Below, one piece after another: positions 41,540 to 53,163 of a stretch of 64,000 nt of DNA. The stretch is from positions 2,356,001 through 2,420,000 of the forward strand of contig NC_026478.1 in NCBI RefSeq assembly GCF_000328475.2. Direction: 5' to 3'. Both the position numbers and the translations under genes were made by a program. The notes beneath the pieces were generated by a model. That model was not told where the DNA came from, searched no databases, and saw only the letters and a program-made list of their open reading frames with translations. The stretch is from Mycosarcoma maydis (Eukaryota > Basidiomycota > Ustilaginomycetes > Ustilaginales). Position 1 is the stretch's first letter. Each line of letters opens with the position of its first letter.

Positions 41540-42455
41540 TTCCGTGCTTGCAGACCTTCTCTTCACGCTTCGTCTAGCTTGATTCGTTTGACCCGTTGGA
41601 TCAGGCTGAACATCTTTCACACCTTATGTACCATATCCTGACACACACACTAGAAAGCACTGTACCCTACTCCTCGTGACTGTATTGTATCACTACACTA
41701 ATCCGTACTGTACCTGGCTCATGTTTACCAAATTTTTCAATTCCATACGGTGCTGTACATCGCCCGTGAAGGTAATCAGCGTGAGTTCTGGTGTTTGATG
41801 ATGCCAAATCACGAATGACGACGAGTCACGAGTCGAGAGGGTCACTAACGATCTCACAATTCGCCGCCAGAGACACAAGCACGAAGCGTGAAGACGTGGG
41901 AGGTCAGAGGTGAGAAATACTCCGCAGTCATGACCACGCGCTAGGTCACTCACGACTCGTGACTTGATTTTCAATCACGAATTGTGATTCATTTTCGCCA
42001 TTTTCTAGCAAGAAATCCGATCAAAGCAGCACAGCGCGGTCTCGCATCTGAGCCCACAGCGCGCTCGGACCCGTCGATTTTCGTACCTGGACTCAGTCCA
42101 TTCGTGATTCACGACTTGGTACCAAAATTACGCTTCAACCATCAAGCTGTTTGGTGCTCGACACGCCGACTGGAAACCCCTTCTTGCCATCATCCATCTT
42201 ACTGCCTACTCCAACCAAGACGATCAACACACAGCATCTTTTTCAAGCGACGCCTTTTGCACAGCGGTCAAGCGCCGTCAGTCGTACGGTGTTTGCGTTT
42301 GTGTCTTGTTGGAACACCACGACAACACCCTCAAGCGACTCTGTCCTTGTGATAGCCGCAAGCCATCAGCCTTCTCTCAGGCTCGACTTTCATTGTCACT
42401 GCTTTCGCATCCATATTTTGAATGCAGCTCCATCGCCTCCCCTCCATCAATCAGC
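41540..42455. other. Intergenic region upstream of the raptor gene
   Basis: About 900 bp with TCACGACTCGTGA and AATCACGAATTGTGATTC words around 41946-41990. The frame of the next gene is open upstream to a TTG at 42306, but no ATG precedes 42456. Confidence 0.65.
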
Positions 42456-45400
42456 ATGGCACACCTTGCTGCTCACATTGAGCAACCCGAGGCGCGCCGT
42501 ACTGCCTTCACCTCATCCCAGCCCCCTCATCCCTACATGATAGATGGTAACGGCCGTACGGCTTCCGCCTCGCGCGCATCACATCAGCAGCAGTATTCAT
42601 TCCCACAAATGTCCGACCCAGGTACGCTCGTTCTCAGCACCAGCACCAACACCGGCGGCCAACCTCGTAACAACAACGGGTCCTTGCTCAACTCTACCTC
42701 CACGCTCGAGGCTGATACCGACGCTCAGCAACTCACCACCGAGCCTGAAGAGGAAGACGATGCATCGACAGCGAGCGGCAAACGTCATGGTGCGCTCCTC
42801 GTCGAGGAGGCCAATGAGTGGATGCTGCAGCACTCCTTCTTCCACTGGGGCCTGAAACGCCACATCACCCACGGCAACCCCAAATCCAGGGACGAGAGAG
42901 ATCTTCCAGATTGGCGGATGCGCGAACGTCTACGAACCGTCACGGCTGCTCTCGTCATGTGCCTCAACATTGGTGTCGATCCTCCTGATGTGTCCAAAAC
43001 CAATCCCTGCTCCAAGCTTATCTGCTGGATGGACCCCAGCTCACTCGAAGTATCCAAAGCACTGCCCGCCATCGGTCGCAATCTGCAAGCCCAGTTCGAG
43101 ACGCTCAGCACCAAGACTCGTTACAAGCAGTACCTCGATCCTATTGTTGAAGAAACACGTCGCTTCTGCACAACATTGCGAAGGGCAGCCAAGGACGAGC
43201 GCGTGCTCTTCTATTACAATGGATATGGTGTGCCCAAGCCAACACCGGGCGGCGAAATTTGGGTGTTCAACAAGGCCTATACGCAATACATCCCCGTTAC
43301 CCTTTACGACCTGCTCACGTGGCTGGGGAGTCCTTGCATCTTTGTATGGGACGCCAGCTCGGCCGGCAACGTCGTACTCAACTTCAAGCGTCTACAAGAG
43401 CGAAAGGCGGAAGAGGAGGCAACTCGGTCCAATCGAGACAGGGAAGGTCATAACCGCTCCGGCGATCGTGACCGTTCCAAACCACATGCTGACGCATCCT
43501 CTTCGACAGGAAAGTCCAGTGCACAGTCTTCGTCGACGGAAGAGCCACATTTCCCTTTGCGCGAGTCTATCCACCTCGCTGCTTGCGGTCCAGATGAGGT
43601 GCTTCCCATGAATCCAGATCTTCCCGCCGATCTCTTCACTTGCTGTCTCACTTCACCCATCGAAATCTCTCTGCGCTGGTTTGTGCTCCAAAATCCTCTC
43701 CCGTCCAAGCTCAATGTCGACATGGTCATGAACATTCCCGGTCGCCTTCAAGATAGAAGAACTCCTCTCGGCGAACTTAACTGGATCTTCACCGCCATCA
43801 CCGACACCATCGCATGGACCGTCCTACCACGCACCATTTTCCGCCGTCTTTTCCGAGACGACCTCATGGTAGCAGCGCTTCTCCGCAACTTCTTACTTGC
43901 CGAACGTATCATGCGCTTCTATCACTGCACGCCTATGAGCCATCCTAAGCTTCCGCCGACTCATAATCATCCACTTTGGGACAGCTGGGATCTCGCCGTT
44001 GACCAGTGCCTGGCACAATTGCCCACGTTGCTTGCAAAGGAGCGAGCACAGGCTGAAGCTGCTGACGGCGGACCACCTGTTCCCCCCCACCTTGCGTCGT
44101 TTGAGTATCGTCACAGCACCTTTTTCAGCGAGCAGCTGAAAGCTTTCGAGGTCTGGCTGCAGCAGGGCGGCGTTAGTCGAAAAGGAAGGAGGCGTCGTGT
44201 AAACGCTGCGATCACTCCGCATGGCAACCCTTTTGCAGGCTTGTCATCCGCAGCGACCGGCGCCGATCCAGAAGCATTCGACGATGACGGTGATGCAAGC
44301 CCAGTTCGCGAACCGCCTGATCAGCTGCCGATCGTACTGCAAGTGCTGCTGTCCCAGGCACATCGCCTACGTGCTCTCATCCTGCTCAGCCAATTTCTCG
44401 ACCTCGGGCCGTGGGCAGTCAACATGGCGCTCAGCATCGGTATCTTCCCCTACGTACTCAAGCTTTTGCAAAGTCCGGCTGCTGATTTAAAGCCTGTTTT
44501 GATCTACATTTGGGCTCGAATTCTGGCGGTGGACCGGAGCTGCCAGAATGATTTATTGCGAGACAATGGCTTCATCTACTTTGCAGGTGTTCTAAGTCCA
44601 TTCCAGAACAGCAATGCGGGTCAGAACGCTGGTGCCAACGGACCCTCGATCCCTATCCCCAACGTCTCGGAGCACCAAGCCATGTGTGCATTCATTCTTG
44701 CCGTCTTCTGTCAAGACTTCCCCGCCGGGCAGGCTGCGTGTCTCGAGACAGACGTCATGCACTCATGCCTTGAGCATCTCGAGGACGACGACTTTTTGTT
44801 GCGGCAGTGGAGTGCACTTTGCCTGGCCCAGCTTTGGGATGACAACGAAGCGGGCAAGGCACGCGCCATCTCGCTAGACGCGCACGGAAAACTCTGCTGT
44901 ATGCTTGGCGATGTTTCGCCCGAGGTGCGGGCTGCCGTTCTCCATGCTCTCGGCACTCTGCTCGGTGCCAGTGGATCTAGCCAAGACCAAGTCGACGTTG
45001 TCTCGTATGTCACGGGCGAGCCAGTGCCTGTCTCCAATGCTAACCGGCCCGCTTCGGCGAGACGCTTCTGCCCTGGCACTGGCGCTGTTACAGGTCTGCC
45101 GCCAGCTAAACAGCGAGGTCTCGAAATCGGCATTGCCATTGCTTTGCTTACGACCAAAGGAGACTGTAGCCCGCTGGTTCGAAAGGAACTGGTTATCGCA
45201 CTCAGCCCTGTGGTGGCTGAATACAAGGGATTTTTTGTCCTCGCGGCGTACCTGTACTACTCGAGAGAGGGCAGCTTGCAGAATCCACCTTCACAACAGG
45301 ATCGGACGTCAGCGGCAGGCCGCGCTAAGACAGCACAATCGTCTGGCGACAGTGATCGACGCGGGTCATTGGCATCGTTGGGTCAAGACAACTCCAAAAA

Positions 45401-48215
45401 GAGCGTCTCAGGACCGACGACAGCTACACTTGCCGCTGAGGAGGCCTTGCTCGCGCGTCTCGCATCCAAACTTCTGATCGAGGAAGAAATTGAGGAGGAA
45501 GACATTGCCAACATTCCAGCCTTTATGACCATCTTCGTCGCGCTGCTTGATCTCAGCGTTGACTCGAATCCGGAGGTGGCGAATCTGGCATGCACGGTGG
45601 TCGATTTTGTGATCGCTCTTTTGCTCGAAAGCGATGTGTCGAATGCCGGCGAGAGCGTCCTACGAGGTCTTGGCGCTCAAGGAACTCTTTCGCGCTTCAC
45701 TACGCCCACCAGCACTGACGCTGCATTAGAGGGATATTTTCCACTGACACCCCGCTCTACTGGAACGACACCAGGGTCGACCGACGAGATGTCAACGTCA
45801 CAGATTGCAGCCATGAATGGAGCACATGTACCCCCCTCTGGCTTTGGCACGGGTGGTTCTGGGCCTGCCCGTCCGGGCCATTTGGTGCGTGCACAGTCTC
45901 AAGCAGCACCCAAGCGTACTTCGACGCTTGCACAAGCGGTCAAGACGCTAGCTACCTTGGGTTATTCGCGACCAGTGTCACCGGTCGGGTCGGATCACGA
46001 CACCTTGGGCCGACCCTTGTACGGCGAAGCAGGGCCATCAGGCATTCCGCCCCCTGGTCCAGCTGTGCTCGCACCGCGTCGCAGTCCAGGCACCAAGGCA
46101 ACCGCGGCCCAGTACAGCTCTCCCTATCTTCCAAAGAGTGGTGCAGGTGGTCCGACAACTCCTTCACACGAAGCGCCGTCCACGCTATCGATGCCCTCGT
46201 CGCCGCTCAACCCGGCCGCCAAGCTTGGCAACCGCTCGCAGAGTGCAGAAAGTCTGTCTATTATCAACGGAAGCGCGGATCGCAGAAAGCTGTCGGCAAG
46301 CAGCAGTGGCTTGATTCAAGCTCAGCAGCGCCCCAACGGCAACGGCCATGGGAACGGCAGCTTGCTGGACAACAGCACTGAACAGGCCAGCAGTGGTATG
46401 TACGACCAACAACGCTTCTATGGCGATGAGCTGGATAAGGATCCACATGTAGCTGTTGATGACCATGTCAAGGTGGGAGACACACTCGCTGGACTCATCG
46501 CAATGGACATGTTCCGCTTCCGCTCGCGCTTTACGGGCAGCGCCGACGGCTCGACGCAAAACACGCCGGCTTCCTCTCCTGCCGTGAGCCGTGCAAATCG
46601 GTGGGGCTTTATGCCCACTCCGGGCAGCAGCGGAGTCAGCACGCCGTCGGGTTCGGTGGGATCTGGTGGCGCTAGCAACGAACTTCGCGAGACACTGCCG
46701 CTCAAGAGCCGTCTATTTGCATGGTGTAGCGAATACTACATCGAGCCGCAGATGAAGCAGGCAGAAAGCGAGGAGCCAGGCAGCATCAAGTACAATGTGC
46801 AGCACTGGAAAAAACAACGCAACAGCCGCCTCACTGAGCATTCTCTGGAGATTGCCGACGTCGCTGCTCAGTCTGCCTGGTCAGAGCATGGTGGCTATAT
46901 CCGCAATGGCGCCGTCCCATACTTGATGCTTTTCCATCAATATGAGAACCACCTCGTCACGGCTAGCGATCAGGATACGGTCGCTGTGTGGGACTGGGAA
47001 GAGAAGCGTCTGCTCAGTCGATTTGCCAACGGCAATCCGAGCAGAACCAACATTACATCGACGCTATTCATCAACGAAGACAGCGACGCGATGCTGCTAG
47101 TCGGCTCGGCGGAGGGCAATGTGCGAATCTACAGGCACTACGATTCTCCTGCGCATACGGCAGGCTTCCGAGGTCCCAAGCTCGCATCGAGTTTCCAGGC
47201 TCTTCCGGATTTAGTGAGGAGCAAGCGACCCAGCGGTCTAGTTGTCGACTGGTTGCAAGGATCTGGCCACTTGCTCGCAGGTGGAGATAGTCGGGTGATT
47301 CGAGTATGGGATGCGCATCGCGAGCTTTGTGTGGTCGACATTCCCACTCGAGCTTCGAGCTGTGTGACGTCGATCTCTTCCGAATCCGACTTTGGCCATC
47401 TTTTTGTGGCTGGATTTGGAGATGGCACGGTCGGTGTATATGACAGACGCAATCCGCCTGAAGCGAGCCTGGTGCGCTTGTGGGAGGAGCACCAGACGTG
47501 GGTGCAGAACGTGCATCTGCAGAAGCGTGGCTCGCGAGAGCTAGTGACTGCCAGCGTCGACGGTCAAGTGCGGCTGTGGGATATGCGTGTACGATCGTCG
47601 ATCGCAAAGTTGAGCCTGGGCGGTAAGTTGGGCGGAAAGCTGTCGTGTATAGCGGTGCACGAGCAAATCCCGTTGTTTGCGGCGAGCTCGGCACCCAAGC
47701 CATTGCGACCGACAGCTTCGGCTCAGACGGTGCTGCTGACACACCTCGAAACGCTGTCGACGCTAGGCAAGCCGATCGTTCGTAGTTTTGCACCGATGGG
47801 ATCCACGCAACATCTTGGCAACAGCACGCTGCTGTACCCGCCCGAAGCGGTGAATTCTGGCGTACATCATCACCATTATCTGCACCACCTGCATCATCCT
47901 GGCGAGACACATCATGGCGGAATGGGTGGAAGCGGGTTCTTGTCGATGCAGCACTCGGCATTCTCGGCTGGCAACGGCGGGGCTGGAAGCGGTCTTGTCG
48001 CAGGAATTAGCGGGACCAGCAGTGGAATGCATCATGGTCCCCATCTGAACCCAGCCAACCCTTTGCACGCGCTCATGCCGCCCGCCACCGAAATTGCCCC
48101 GTCAGGCTTTACACCTGCGATGGGAAGTATGGCCTTCCATCCGCACCTGCCAATATTGGCGTTTGGTGGTCCGGATACGCTGATCGAACTCAGGGAGTGG
48201 CCTGATTCCAGTTGA
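42456..48215 (+). CDS. KOG1: Kog1/raptor, scaffold subunit of TOR complex 1
   Basis: It recruits substrates to the TOR kinase and transmits nutrient signals at the vacuole. The 1919-residue single exon starts at MAHLAAHIEQP. The raptor N-terminal conserved, caspase-like region spans about residues 130-430 (LPDWRMRERLRTV, FYYNGYGVPKPTPGGEIWVF, PCIFVWDASSAG). Armadillo/HEAT-like repeats follow (PQ-type LLSQAHRLRALILLSQFLDL, LRQWSALCLAQLWDDN). A Ser/Pro/Gly-rich spacer of about 350 residues, roughly 45680-46720, is disordered and a likely phosphorylation region. The C-terminal WD40 propeller runs from LVTASDQDTVAVWDWE to the end and is followed by a His/Gly-rich insertion. Domain order and length fit the family. 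It is convergent with RRB1. Confidence 0.95.
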   Translation: MAHLAAHIEQPEARRTAFTSSQPPHPYMIDGNGRTASASRASHQQQYSFPQMSDPGTLVLSTSTNTGGQPRNNNGSLLNSTSTLEADTDAQQLTTEPEEEDDASTASGKRHGALLVEEANEWMLQHSFFHWGLKRHITHGNPKSRDERDLPDWRMRERLRTVTAALVMCLNIGVDPPDVSKTNPCSKLICWMDPSSLEVSKALPAIGRNLQAQFETLSTKTRYKQYLDPIVEETRRFCTTLRRAAKDERVLFYYNGYGVPKPTPGGEIWVFNKAYTQYIPVTLYDLLTWLGSPCIFVWDASSAGNVVLNFKRLQERKAEEEATRSNRDREGHNRSGDRDRSKPHADASSSTGKSSAQSSSTEEPHFPLRESIHLAACGPDEVLPMNPDLPADLFTCCLTSPIEISLRWFVLQNPLPSKLNVDMVMNIPGRLQDRRTPLGELNWIFTAITDTIAWTVLPRTIFRRLFRDDLMVAALLRNFLLAERIMRFYHCTPMSHPKLPPTHNHPLWDSWDLAVDQCLAQLPTLLAKERAQAEAADGGPPVPPHLASFEYRHSTFFSEQLKAFEVWLQQGGVSRKGRRRRVNAAITPHGNPFAGLSSAATGADPEAFDDDGDASPVREPPDQLPIVLQVLLSQAHRLRALILLSQFLDLGPWAVNMALSIGIFPYVLKLLQSPAADLKPVLIYIWARILAVDRSCQNDLLRDNGFIYFAGVLSPFQNSNAGQNAGANGPSIPIPNVSEHQAMCAFILAVFCQDFPAGQAACLETDVMHSCLEHLEDDDFLLRQWSALCLAQLWDDNEAGKARAISLDAHGKLCCMLGDVSPEVRAAVLHALGTLLGASGSSQDQVDVVSYVTGEPVPVSNANRPASARRFCPGTGAVTGLPPAKQRGLEIGIAIALLTTKGDCSPLVRKELVIALSPVVAEYKGFFVLAAYLYYSREGSLQNPPSQQDRTSAAGRAKTAQSSGDSDRRGSLASLGQDNSKKSVSGPTTATLAAEEALLARLASKLLIEEEIEEEDIANIPAFMTIFVALLDLSVDSNPEVANLACTVVDFVIALLLESDVSNAGESVLRGLGAQGTLSRFTTPTSTDAALEGYFPLTPRSTGTTPGSTDEMSTSQIAAMNGAHVPPSGFGTGGSGPARPGHLVRAQSQAAPKRTSTLAQAVKTLATLGYSRPVSPVGSDHDTLGRPLYGEAGPSGIPPPGPAVLAPRRSPGTKATAAQYSSPYLPKSGAGGPTTPSHEAPSTLSMPSSPLNPAAKLGNRSQSAESLSIINGSADRRKLSASSSGLIQAQQRPNGNGHGNGSLLDNSTEQASSGMYDQQRFYGDELDKDPHVAVDDHVKVGDTLAGLIAMDMFRFRSRFTGSADGSTQNTPASSPAVSRANRWGFMPTPGSSGVSTPSGSVGSGGASNELRETLPLKSRLFAWCSEYYIEPQMKQAESEEPGSIKYNVQHWKKQRNSRLTEHSLEIADVAAQSAWSEHGGYIRNGAVPYLMLFHQYENHLVTASDQDTVAVWDWEEKRLLSRFANGNPSRTNITSTLFINEDSDAMLLVGSAEGNVRIYRHYDSPAHTAGFRGPKLASSFQALPDLVRSKRPSGLVVDWLQGSGHLLAGGDSRVIRVWDAHRELCVVDIPTRASSCVTSISSESDFGHLFVAGFGDGTVGVYDRRNPPEASLVRLWEEHQTWVQNVHLQKRGSRELVTASVDGQVRLWDMRVRSSIAKLSLGGKLGGKLSCIAVHEQIPLFAASSAPKPLRPTASAQTVLLTHLETLSTLGKPIVRSFAPMGSTQHLGNSTLLYPPEAVNSGVHHHHYLHHLHHPGETHHGGMGGSGFLSMQHSAFSAGNGGAGSGLVAGISGTSSGMHHGPHLNPANPLHALMPPATEIAPSGFTPAMGSMAFHPHLPILAFGGPDTLIELREWPDSS

Positions 48216-48534
48216 TCGGTGTGCAACTACATGTAATGGATGCGTTCCCAGGTCGAAACTCGTGACTGGCAAGTGCGTGTGCAGATGAACAGATGATTTT
48301 AAAAACACGATGAAAGAGCGTTCGAGTTGCACATGACCAAGATGCGTGTTGGTCTGTGCTTGTGCGTGGAAAGATTTGGATAAATCGTCAGCGGTGCTCA
48401 CGAACGAAAGACGGATCGCACATGCGGAGTCAAGACACTTGACGGTCTCGGGTGGGAGATGAGAGGGTACAAATACAGCGCCGAGGCATATAAGATTAGC
48501 ATGGGAAAACAAGAAAAGTGGATCAAGAGGTAAA
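48216..48534. other. Short intergenic region between convergent genes
   Basis: About 320 bp of shared 3' flank of KOG1 and RRB1. Nothing else was seen. Confidence 0.7.
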
Positions 48535-50436
48535 TCAGACCGAGATGGTCTTGAAGAGGTTGAAGCCATCCAACGAGGTAGTGGCGAGCATTCCTGGGAT
48601 TTGCGGGTGCCAATGCAACTCCTTGCAATCGGTCAACCCATGGTGGCAGAACAGGAGTTGAGGAGGAACATCTTTGAGACCTTGGACGCCGACGCCGGCT
48701 GCGGCTTGTTCGTCGTCGTCGTGTTCGACCGAGAGATCCCAAAGTGTAACTTGGTCGTCTCGACCGCTAGCGGCAAAGATCGAGTCTTCAGTAGGGTGCC
48801 ATTCAACCGAAGAGATAGGCGCTTTGTGCCAGTCAAAGTGAGCGACCGCCGAGGGAGCCGTGCTTGAGTTCGGCTTAAAGTGTCGAAGATCCCACACTTT
48901 CAGTGCACCTTCGTCTCCACCAGAAACGAGAAGGTAGTCGGTTCCTCGATTCCAGGAAATCACATTGACATCTTGCACATGCGCGTTTTCAACCGAGATG
49001 ACGCTGCGTCGGTTTTTCACTCGAACATCCCAGACACGGATGGAGCGGTCGGCGGAACACGACGCAAATACGGTAGGTTCCTTTGGTGACCACTGCAGGT
49101 CTTCGACGGAAGACGTATGCGACGTGAATGGTGTTGGGTTCGTCGTGAAACCTGCATTGTTCGCAGTGGTAAGGAAGATCTTGCTGTGGATATCACCCGT
49201 CAACAGCCTCAACGACGAAGCTTTTCCGCCAGCCGAAGATCCGCCATTTACCACGCCCGCCCAATCCATAGCATATCCCTCTACACCATTGTGCGCCTTG
49301 ACGGTGAACATGGGCGTGTTGACTCTGCGCGCATCGTAGCTCGTTCCGGGACGATCGAGCGAGTTGAGCAGAGGACGAACGTCAAAGATCTTGACATCAC
49401 CCACTTCGGACCATGCTGCAACTGGGTACGCGTCCAAACAGGGCTCGAGGTCTGAAACAGGCGTGCAAGTGGGCGCGGCGCGAACGCGGTTGATACCACC
49501 GACGACAGGGATGGATTTGTACTCGAGAATCGCATCGTCGTCCAGATCGTTTTCATCGTCTTCGTCTTCGTCATCGGACAGACCTGTAGCAGAAAGCAGA
49601 TACGCAACGTCGCACTGACAAGTCAGCAATCTGATTTACACTCGTGAGGCGTAAATAAAGCCCGATCAGGATATCCAAAAGGTTGCGTTCTTGGCTCAGA
49701 AAGAAAAAAAATATAGGTAGCTGAGATGTTGTCGGCATCGAGCTATCTCCCAGCCCCACGGGGGCAGGAGACAGCTCATACAGCCAAATGCCTCAAGGCA
49801 TCATTGCCAATACTTGCACCTTTTCTGGGAGCATCCGTCGGTCTGTGTGGATTCGTCAAGATACTTACCATCGTCATTCTGAGTTTTGTGGAGTGAACTT
49901 GCCTTCATCACGAGGATCTCGTTGCGCGAAGCTGTGTCAGCCTGGGTACCAGCAACCATGTACGAGGTGTGCGGGTAGCTCTGCCTGTCGTTTCCAAGGT
50001 GGTCCTTGAGATGGTCAAACGAGAGACAGGGCCATGTTACGTTGAGACGGTGAAGCATCTCGTAAGCGCTTTGATCTGCTTCGAGCGTCTGACCCTCTGC
50101 GAGCTTGCTAACACCTGGGATGTAGACTTGCGTCTCGGGCTCCACAGCGTCGGCTTCATCATCCTCGGGTCGTTGGATCTTGCCGTCGACTTTGACACCG
50201 TCGACCTCCATAGTTTCGGCGTCGTCGTCGTCGTCGTCGTCATCGTCCGAGTCTTCCGAATCGCGAGTGGCCAGAACAGCGTCGGTGTCTTCCTCGTCAA
50301 ACTCGTCTTCGAACTGGTCCTCGAACTCGCCCATATCGTCGTCGCCGTCGGCATCCTTGATACGATTGAGTTGGGAAGGGGCTGAAGCCAAAGCGGACTT
50401 GCCCTCCAACGAGGGCGAAGAGGGGCGTTTTGACAT
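48535..50436 (-). CDS. RRB1: Rrb1/GRWD1-type WD40 ribosome-assembly chaperone (two exons)
   Basis: A nucleolar chaperone that binds ribosomal protein uL3 during 60S subunit assembly. Exon 1 is 50436-49869 and exon 2 is 49583-48535. The 285-bp intron has a GTAAGT donor and a CTACAG-like acceptor; the join (phase 1) reads NDDG-LSDDEDE in frame, for a product of 538 residues. The N-terminus is strongly acidic (runs of Asp/Glu around residues 35-80) with the conserved LNVTWPCLSFDHLKD that opens the family fold. WD repeats include SVEDLQWSPKEPTVFASCSA, DRSIRVWDVR, GGDEGALKVWDLR and DDQVTLWDLS. The end GMLATTSLDGFNLFKTISV is typical of GRWD1. It is divergent from the ZIP gene. Confidence 0.94.
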
Positions 50437-51442
50437 GATGTAGAGGTGAAAGAGAGAGAGAGACAGGGAGGCGAGGGGGAGTACAATGCGATGAACCTAG
50501 GTATAATGCAGAAGAAGACCAGGAATGAGAGAGTGGGTATATTTGTGAGCCAAGCCAAGTAGCTGGATAGAAAGAGAGAGGAAGAGGAAGAAGAGACTGA
50601 CGTGCAAGCAAACTTTATGAGGAGCACAAACTCAAAAAAATTCTTCTCGACCGGAACCTTGAACAGCTCTCCTTTTGCGTTTTTTACGTCTTCTGCGGTC
50701 ACGAAAAAACAAAAATCAAAATCAAAAAAACCTGACTAAGCATTTCTAAGTTGACCATCCGTGATTTTTATTGGCATTTACAAATGTTAGTATAGTGTTC
50801 TTCGGTGTTTGAAATGGGATAACCGGAAGGGTCCCCTCTTGTCCCTTAGGGTTGGCAGAGAGGTCTTTGGCGACACAAGTTTCGTTGCTTGGAGAAAACT
50901 AAAAATCAAAAAGATGCCAAATCTCCCTGAACGCTTGGCATCTCGTGGTCTCTCAAGTCATAGAGTGTGCAGGCTACCGCAACATTACTCACAAATCACA
51001 AGTCAAGCATGAGCCAGTTGTTATTAATCACGAATCAAGAATGGAAGCGCAGAGCGAGCCAGGAGCATCCATAATTCACGATTCCTGCTGCTTAATCAAG
51101 AATCGTGAATCGTGAATCACGAATGTGACTGACTTATCATGGATTTGGCTGTTGGATTCGCTCTGAGGACATGTGCTTGACCGCAATCGATGCGACCGTT
51201 CCAGTCAGACGCATCGCAATCCATCGTGGCATCTCGTCGGCATTCATGATTGATTGGCCTTATCGCTGCCCACCGCCACCACCATCACCATTGCTATCAT
51301 ACCGAAGCGGCTTCAAGCGATATTAACCCTCTTGCATCGATGAAGCTTGGATCAACCCACACTCAATCGACAGGCGTTCTGCAGTGAAACCCGTTCCGCT
51401 TGTTTCGATACCGCTACCGCTGGACGGGTGTCATCGTGAACA
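50437..51442. promoter_or_regulatory. Divergent intergenic region between RRB1 and the ZIP transporter gene
   Basis: About 1 kb. It has GA-rich sequence near RRB1 (50450-50600) and a 7-bp word cluster with inverted units at 51093-51126. No gene was seen. Confidence 0.6.
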
Positions 51443-53025
51443 ATGTCGGGCTTCATCGCGTTTTTGCTGCTGGTGAGCGGTATGGGCGTAGGGACGCTCG
51501 TCTGTGGACTTGCACCGCTCTCGCTCCCACTGTCGCATCGGATGATGCGCGTGCTCGAAGTGTTTGGAGCTGGCTTACTCGTCGGAGCTGCCGTCACAGT
51601 CGTTATCCCTGAAGGCTCGAGCGCGCTCTTCTCCAATGTCACACCGCCATCGCCGTCGCCGTCGCCGTCGCCGGCCAGTATCTATTCAAGTGCGCTGCAT
51701 CCCACAGCGGCCTACAAGCCCGTCTCACCACTCGAAATACCGCCAGCATCCCACCCACAATCTTCGCAGCCGCTATGGGCATGGTCCTTTATCACTAGGC
51801 GATCGGAAGAGCCATCGCAAATTCACGCGCTCAAACACGATCCGCATAATCACGACTCGCCTAGCGATCACAAGCCATTCACACAGTCCGACGCAGCACA
51901 CCGTCTTGGAAGCAGCATCCTTTTTGGAATCGTTCTCATGTACATAATCGACCAGCTTACTTCCAGCTCGACAGCTTCGTCCCACAATCACCATCCAGAC
52001 AAGACGCAGGATCACCATCATAGCCACGAATATCTTAACTCGCCCGTGCGGCCACGTCTCGAAGCGCACCGCCTATCCAAATCGTTTCACCAGAGATCCG
52101 ACCCAACAACGACACCCAACACCATTCACAAGGTCAGCAGCAGAGCGTCGTTTACCATCTATGACCGTTCGCAGCATGGCTTCGATGAGGAGGCTCAAGC
52201 AGGAGCTTCTTCGGCAGGCACACAAGCACCCTCGACGAGCAATGAACCGCACAGGCGTGTTGAAAGCATCACCACCGCTTCCAGCAGCAGCNNNNNNNNN
52301 NNNNNNNNNNNNNNNNNNNNNNNNNNNNNNNNNNNNNNNNNNNNNNNNNNNNNNNNNNNNNNNNNNNNNNNNNNNNNNNNNNNNNNNNNNNGATTCTCAA
52401 ACGCAGCAGATCCATGTCGTCGTCGCATACAGACCATTCGAGTTTCGGTCAGGCTTTGACGACCATCGTCGGTCTTCTGATCCACGCTGCAGCGGATGGC
52501 ATCGCTATGGGCGCCTCAGCTCAGTCGGGCGATGAGACGCTCACCATGGTCGTCTTTATCGCCATCATGGTGCACAAGGCTCCAGCTGCGTTTGGTCTGT
52601 GTGCCATGCTCATGTCACAGCGCCTGTCACGCACTTCGATTCGCAAGGCCGTCGCTATCTTTGCCTTTGCCTCGCCTCTAGGCGCGCTGGTCACCTACGG
52701 TCTGCTCGCTATGTTCTTTGACTCGGCCAACACAACCGTGCACCGAGCCGCAGCAGACGCACAGGGTGGCATCGACGGCAAAAGCATCGGCACAGCGCTC
52801 GCATTTTCGGGCGGCACTTTCCTCTTTGTCGCTTTCCACGCCGTGTTGGAACTTGCCGGAGCCGAAGCGGATACGCTTCCGTCACTCGTCGGCAGCGCAG
52901 ACGCGGCAGGCGAGACCCAGATCTTGGGCAAGTGGCTGAGGATAGCACTGTTGATCGCTGGCGCTTGCACTCCGAGATTGCTCCAGAGCGTGTTGGCTAG
53001 TTTTGGAGGCGCACATCATCATTGA
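51443..53025 (+). CDS. ATX2: ZIP-family zinc/manganese transporter (ZIP9/Atx2-like), interrupted by a scaffold gap
   Basis: It probably moves Zn or Mn out of the Golgi lumen. The first part (51443-52291) has two membrane spans (MSGFIAFLLLVSGMGVGTLVCGLAP; VLEVFGAGLLVGAAVTVVIPEG), a long Pro/Ser loop, a third span and His-rich loops (SHNHHPD, DHHHSH) typical of ZIP proteins. After the gap, HAAADGIAMGA and HKAPAAFGL are the paired metal-binding spans IV and V, and match ZIP9-type sequences closely. The end is FGGAHHH. Pre- and post-gap halves are in different frames when the gap is taken as 100 bp, so its true length should leave remainder 2 on division by 3. The middle loop is missing. Confidence 0.9.
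52292..52391. other. Scaffold gap (100 N) inside the ZIP transporter gene
   Basis: Exactly 100 N, a placeholder. It follows a CAGCAGCAGC run coding for Ser, so low-complexity sequence may have broken the assembly. Confidence 0.98.
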
Positions 53026-53163
53026 GCTCACCTTGCAAATTGTATTTGTACTCGTTCACCTTGGACATTGAGCGCGGTAAGGTCTATGTTGATCGCGTGG
53101 GAATCATGAATGTTGTGTGATCCGAGTCTTGGAGCAAACTGAATGAGTGGTGGTTTTGGAGCG

